Below, piece after piece: positions 4,920 through 7,162 of a stretch of 7,162 nucleotides of DNA (within the stretch, counting starts at the first letter, position 1; each line of letters begins with the position of its first letter). Below the pieces are notes generated by a model. It was not told the origin of the DNA. It was given only the letters and a program-made list of their open reading frames with translations, and made no database searches. Both the position numbers and the translations under genes were made by a program. The stretch is from Clostridia bacterium. GTDB taxonomy: Bacteria > Bacillota > DSM-521 > Neomoorellales > SLTJ01. Location: contig JACIYD010000074.1 of assembly GCA_014360105.1 (NCBI GenBank), forward strand, positions 1 through 7,162. The letters run 5' to 3'.

Positions 4920-6329
4920 TTAACCGGGCTCGCGGCTCACCCCGTCTTCCCAGGTGCCTAGGCGCGCCCGCGCCCGCGCCAGGGCTTCCCGCACGCGGGC
5001 GGGCGCCGGCGCGCCGTAGGCAGCCCGCCGGGCCAGAGCCGCCTGCACGTCCAGTACCTGGTAAACGTCCTCGGCGAAGGCGGGGGAGAACCGGCGAAAC
5101 TCTTCCAGGCTGAGTTCACGCAAGGCGCGCTGCTGTTCGAGACAAAAGGCCGCCAGCCGCCCCACCACCTCGTGCGCCGTACGAAAGGCCAGACCTTTGC
5201 CCACCAGATAGTCGGCCAAGTCGGTAGCCAGCCCAAGGTCAAAGCGGCCCGCGGCGCTCTCGGCCAGGCGCCGGCAGTCGACGCGCATCGAGGCCAGCAT
5301 CGGGACAAACACTTCCAGGCACGCTTTAAGGGTGTCCACCGTATCGAAAAGGGGCTCTTTGTCCTCCTGCATGTCTTTGTTATAGGCCAGGGGCAGACCC
5401 TTAAGCATAGTGAGGACGGCGATGAGGGCGCCGTAAACCCGGCCCGTCTTCCCACGGATCAATTCGGCCACGTCGGGGTTTTTCTTCTGAGGCATCATGC
5501 TGCTGCCCGTGGTGAAGGCGTCGGCCAATTCGATAAAGGCGAATTCCTCGCTCGACCAGAGCACCAGTTCTTCGCAAAAGCGGCTGAGATGCATCATGAT
5601 CAGGGAGGCCGCGGCTAGGAATTCCACCACAAAGTCGCGGTCGCTCACCGCGTCAAGGCTATTTTCGCTGAGGGAGGCAAACCCCAACTGCGCGGCCGCG
5701 TACACCCGGTCAAGCGCAAAAGTGGGTCCGGCCAAAGCACCGGCACCCAGCGGCAGCACGTCCAGACGGCGGTAGCAATCCGCGAGGCGTCCGAGATCGC
5801 GGGCAAACATTTCAAAATAGGCCAGGAAGTGGTGGGCCAGACTTACCGGTTGCGCGCGCTGCAGGTGGGTATATCCGGGCATCACCGTCTCGATATGCTT
5901 TTCTGCCAGCTCCAGCAGCGTCGCCTCAAGTTTACATAACATCCCCTGTAATGCCCGGATTTCCTCTTTGAGGTAGAGACGCAGATCCAGGGCCACCTGG
6001 TCGTTGCGGCTCCGACCGGTGTGGAGCTTCTGTGCCAAGTCACCCAGGCGCGCGGCGAGCAGCGTCTCCACGTTAAGGTGGATGTCCTCGGCCGCTTCGC
6101 TCAAGGTTACCTTGCCCTGCTCGAAATCGCGCAAAAGCTCCTCTAACCCCTGTACCAGCCTCTCTTCCTCCGCCGCGCTGATAACCCCACTGCGGGCCAG
6201 CAGGCGCACATGGGCAATCGAACCGCGAATGTCCTGGCGGTAAAGACGCCGATCAAAAGCAATGGAGGCAAGGAATTTCTCCGCGCGGCCGTCGGTGGCC
6301 TCGCGAAAACGCCCGCCCCAGAGTTTCAT
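4920..6329 (-). CDS. argH: Argininosuccinate lyase, 469 aa
   Basis: Cytoplasmic homotetrameric lyase that splits argininosuccinate into arginine and fumarate, the last step of arginine synthesis. It belongs to the fumarase/aspartase superfamily and is normal in length. The N-terminus, MKLWGGRF, is the classic ArgH start. The conserved blocks are [10 protein letters not shown] (103-112), [11 protein letters not shown] (151-161; His155 in the general-acid/base position), and the superfamily signature [12 protein letters not shown] (275-286), whose serines lie on the flexible catalytic loop. [14 protein letters not shown] (316-329) is also typical. The C-terminal 30 residues are rich in Ala/Arg and end GVSREPG. 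The ATG at 6329-6327 overlaps the argG stop by 4 bp (ATGA) and follows GGAGGGG, so the two are translationally coupled. No strong terminator follows the stop codon. Confidence 0.97.
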   Translation of the reverse strand: MKLWGGRFREATDGRAEKFLASIAFDRRLYRQDIRGSIAHVRLLARSGVISAAEEERLVQGLEELLRDFEQGKVTLSEAAEDIHLNVETLLAARLGDLAQKLHTGRSRNDQVALDLRLYLKEEIRALQGMLCKLEATLLELAEKHIETVMPGYTHLQRAQPVSLAHHFLAYFEMFARDLGRLADCYRRLDVLPLGAGALAGPTFALDRVYAAAQLGFASLSENSLDAVSDRDFVVEFLAAASLIMMHLSRFCEELVLWSSEEFAFIELADAFTTGSSMMPQKKNPDVAELIRGKTGRVYGALIAVLTMLKGLPLAYNKDMQEDKEPLFDTVDTLKACLEVFVPMLASMRVDCRRLAESAAGRFDLGLATDLADYLVGKGLAFRTAHEVVGRLAAFCLEQQRALRELSLEEFRRFSPAFAEDVYQVLDVQAALARRAAYGAPAPARVREALARARARLGTWEDGVSREPG

Positions 6330-7162
6330 TCTTTCCCCCCTCCGCGCCGCCTTACCTGGGCCCGCACCTTAAGCGGCAGGCCGAAGAGATTGATGAAGCC
6401 AGTGGCATCATGGTGGTCATAGACGGCGTCCGCCCCGAAAGTGGCCAGATCCGGGGAATAGAGGGAATAAGGCGAACCGGCCCCCGCAGGCGTACAGTTT
6501 CCCTTGTAAAGTTTGGTCCGCGTCCAGCCGGTAACCGTCTCCTGGGTGCGGTCGACAAAAGCGTCGAGCGCCTCCTTAAGGGGGGTATACCAGAGGCCGT
6601 CGTAAACCAGTTCGGCGTAACGGGCGGCAACCAGTTCCTTAAAGTGGAGGGTGGCCCGATCCAGGGTAAGATATTCCAGTTCGCGGTGCGCCAGAAACAG
6701 TACCGTTCCGCCCGGAGTCTCATAAACACCGCGTGATTTCATGCCCACAAGGCGGTTTTCCACCAGGTCAACCACGCCCACGCCGTGCGCCGCGGCGATG
6801 GCATTGAGTTCCGTAAGCAAGCTTACCGGGTCGAGGCGTCGGCCGTTAAGGGCAACCGGTATCCCCTGCTCCCATTCGAGGTTTACATAAGTCGGCTGCG
6901 CGGGCGCCTGTTCCGGCGGGGTGACGATCTGATAAACGTCTGGCGGCGCTTCCCTGGCCGGGTCTTCGAGTGGCCCCCCTTCGTGGCTGAGGTGCCAGAG
7001 ATTGCGGTCCAGGCTGTAGGGCCGTTCCTTCGTTACCGGCACGGGAATGCCCCGCGCCCGCGCGTAGTCTATGGCCTCTTCCCGCGAGCGGATGGTCCAG
7101 AGACGCCAGGGGGCGATCACCTGCAAATCCGGGTTGAGGGCTTTTACCGCCAGCTCAAAACG
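6326..7162 (-). CDS. argG: Argininosuccinate synthase, C-terminal 278 residues (runs off window)
   Basis: Cytoplasmic ligase that joins citrulline and aspartate with ATP to give argininosuccinate, AMP and PPi, the penultimate step of arginine synthesis. The open frame continues through the right edge (upstream residues [19 protein letters not shown]), so the TTG at 7126 is internal and not a start. The N-terminal P-loop-type ATP-binding motif (usually AYSGGLDTS) lies outside the window. Visible family blocks are APWR with [68 protein letters not shown], the citrulline/aspartate-site region [10 protein letters not shown], and the C-terminal [15 protein letters not shown] and [18 protein letters not shown]. 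About 70% of the usual 400 residues are present. The stop codon overlaps the argH start. Confidence 0.96.
   Translation of the reverse strand, partial: RFELAVKALNPDLQVIAPWRLWTIRSREEAIDYARARGIPVPVTKERPYSLDRNLWHLSHEGGPLEDPAREAPPDVYQIVTPPEQAPAQPTYVNLEWEQGIPVALNGRRLDPVSLLTELNAIAAAHGVGVVDLVENRLVGMKSRGVYETPGGTVLFLAHRELEYLTLDRATLHFKELVAARYAELVYDGLWYTPLKEALDAFVDRTQETVTGWTRTKLYKGNCTPAGAGSPYSLYSPDLATFGADAVYDHHDATGFINLFGLPLKVRAQVRRRGGGKE

Noticed and set aside
4911..4920. Plus-strand TTAAGGAGGT as a ribosome binding site of a plus-strand gene
   Set aside because: No start codon lies within 5-12 bp downstream, and the region is the argH coding sequence on the other strand.
6326..7126. TTG at 7126 as the start of argG
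   Set aside because: The frame stays open to the window edge and the upstream residues ([12 protein letters not shown]) fit ArgG, so this is an internal leucine codon.

Overview
The window is GC-rich (about 60% by eye) and carries compact bacterial genes with strong AGGAGG-type ribosome binding sites, GTG starts and intrinsic terminators. The gene set points to a Gram-positive, Firmicutes-type bacterium, most likely a thermophilic clostridium of the Moorella / Ammonifex / Desulfotomaculum kind. The evidence is a DUF1659-DUF2922 pair (a Firmicutes hallmark), a Bacillus-type SpeA-like decarboxylase, and an archaeal-type fructose-1,6-bisphosphate aldolase/phosphatase, which in bacteria is common in deep-branching thermophiles and autotrophs. 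The genus is an inference; no rRNA or other marker gene is present.

Layout from left to right. Positions 78-738 hold a self-contained minus-strand unit: a candidate promoter, DUF1659, DUF2922 and a terminator. Positions 807-1543 hold a minus-strand bifunctional-nuclease-family (DUF151) gene with a consensus-like promoter, a leader of about 120 nt and its own terminator. A divergent promoter at 1584-1612 drives a plus-strand gene for a 49-residue single-pass membrane protein. That gene converges with a SpeA-like PLP decarboxylase on the minus strand; the two stop codons lie in opposite arms of one hairpin. The speA-like gene has its own sigma-A-type promoter, which lies just beyond the terminator of fbp. 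Upstream of fbp is a 308-bp gap with no convincing gene. It is followed by argH and the 3' two thirds of argG, which overlap by 4 bp (ATGA) and are clearly translationally coupled; argG runs off the right edge.

Functionally, ArgG and ArgH perform the last two steps of arginine biosynthesis, and the SpeA-like enzyme probably takes arginine to agmatine for polyamines. Fbp is the committed gluconeogenic enzyme. The terminator and promoter between fbp and speA, and the gap between argH and fbp, suggest that these are neighbouring but separate transcription units rather than one operon. Most of the window is ordinary housekeeping sequence. The least understood parts are the DUF1659/DUF2922 unit, the 49-residue membrane protein, a possible short upstream ORF in the nuclease-gene leader, and the argH-fbp gap. 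I found no CRISPR array, insertion sequence, tRNA, rRNA or defence system.
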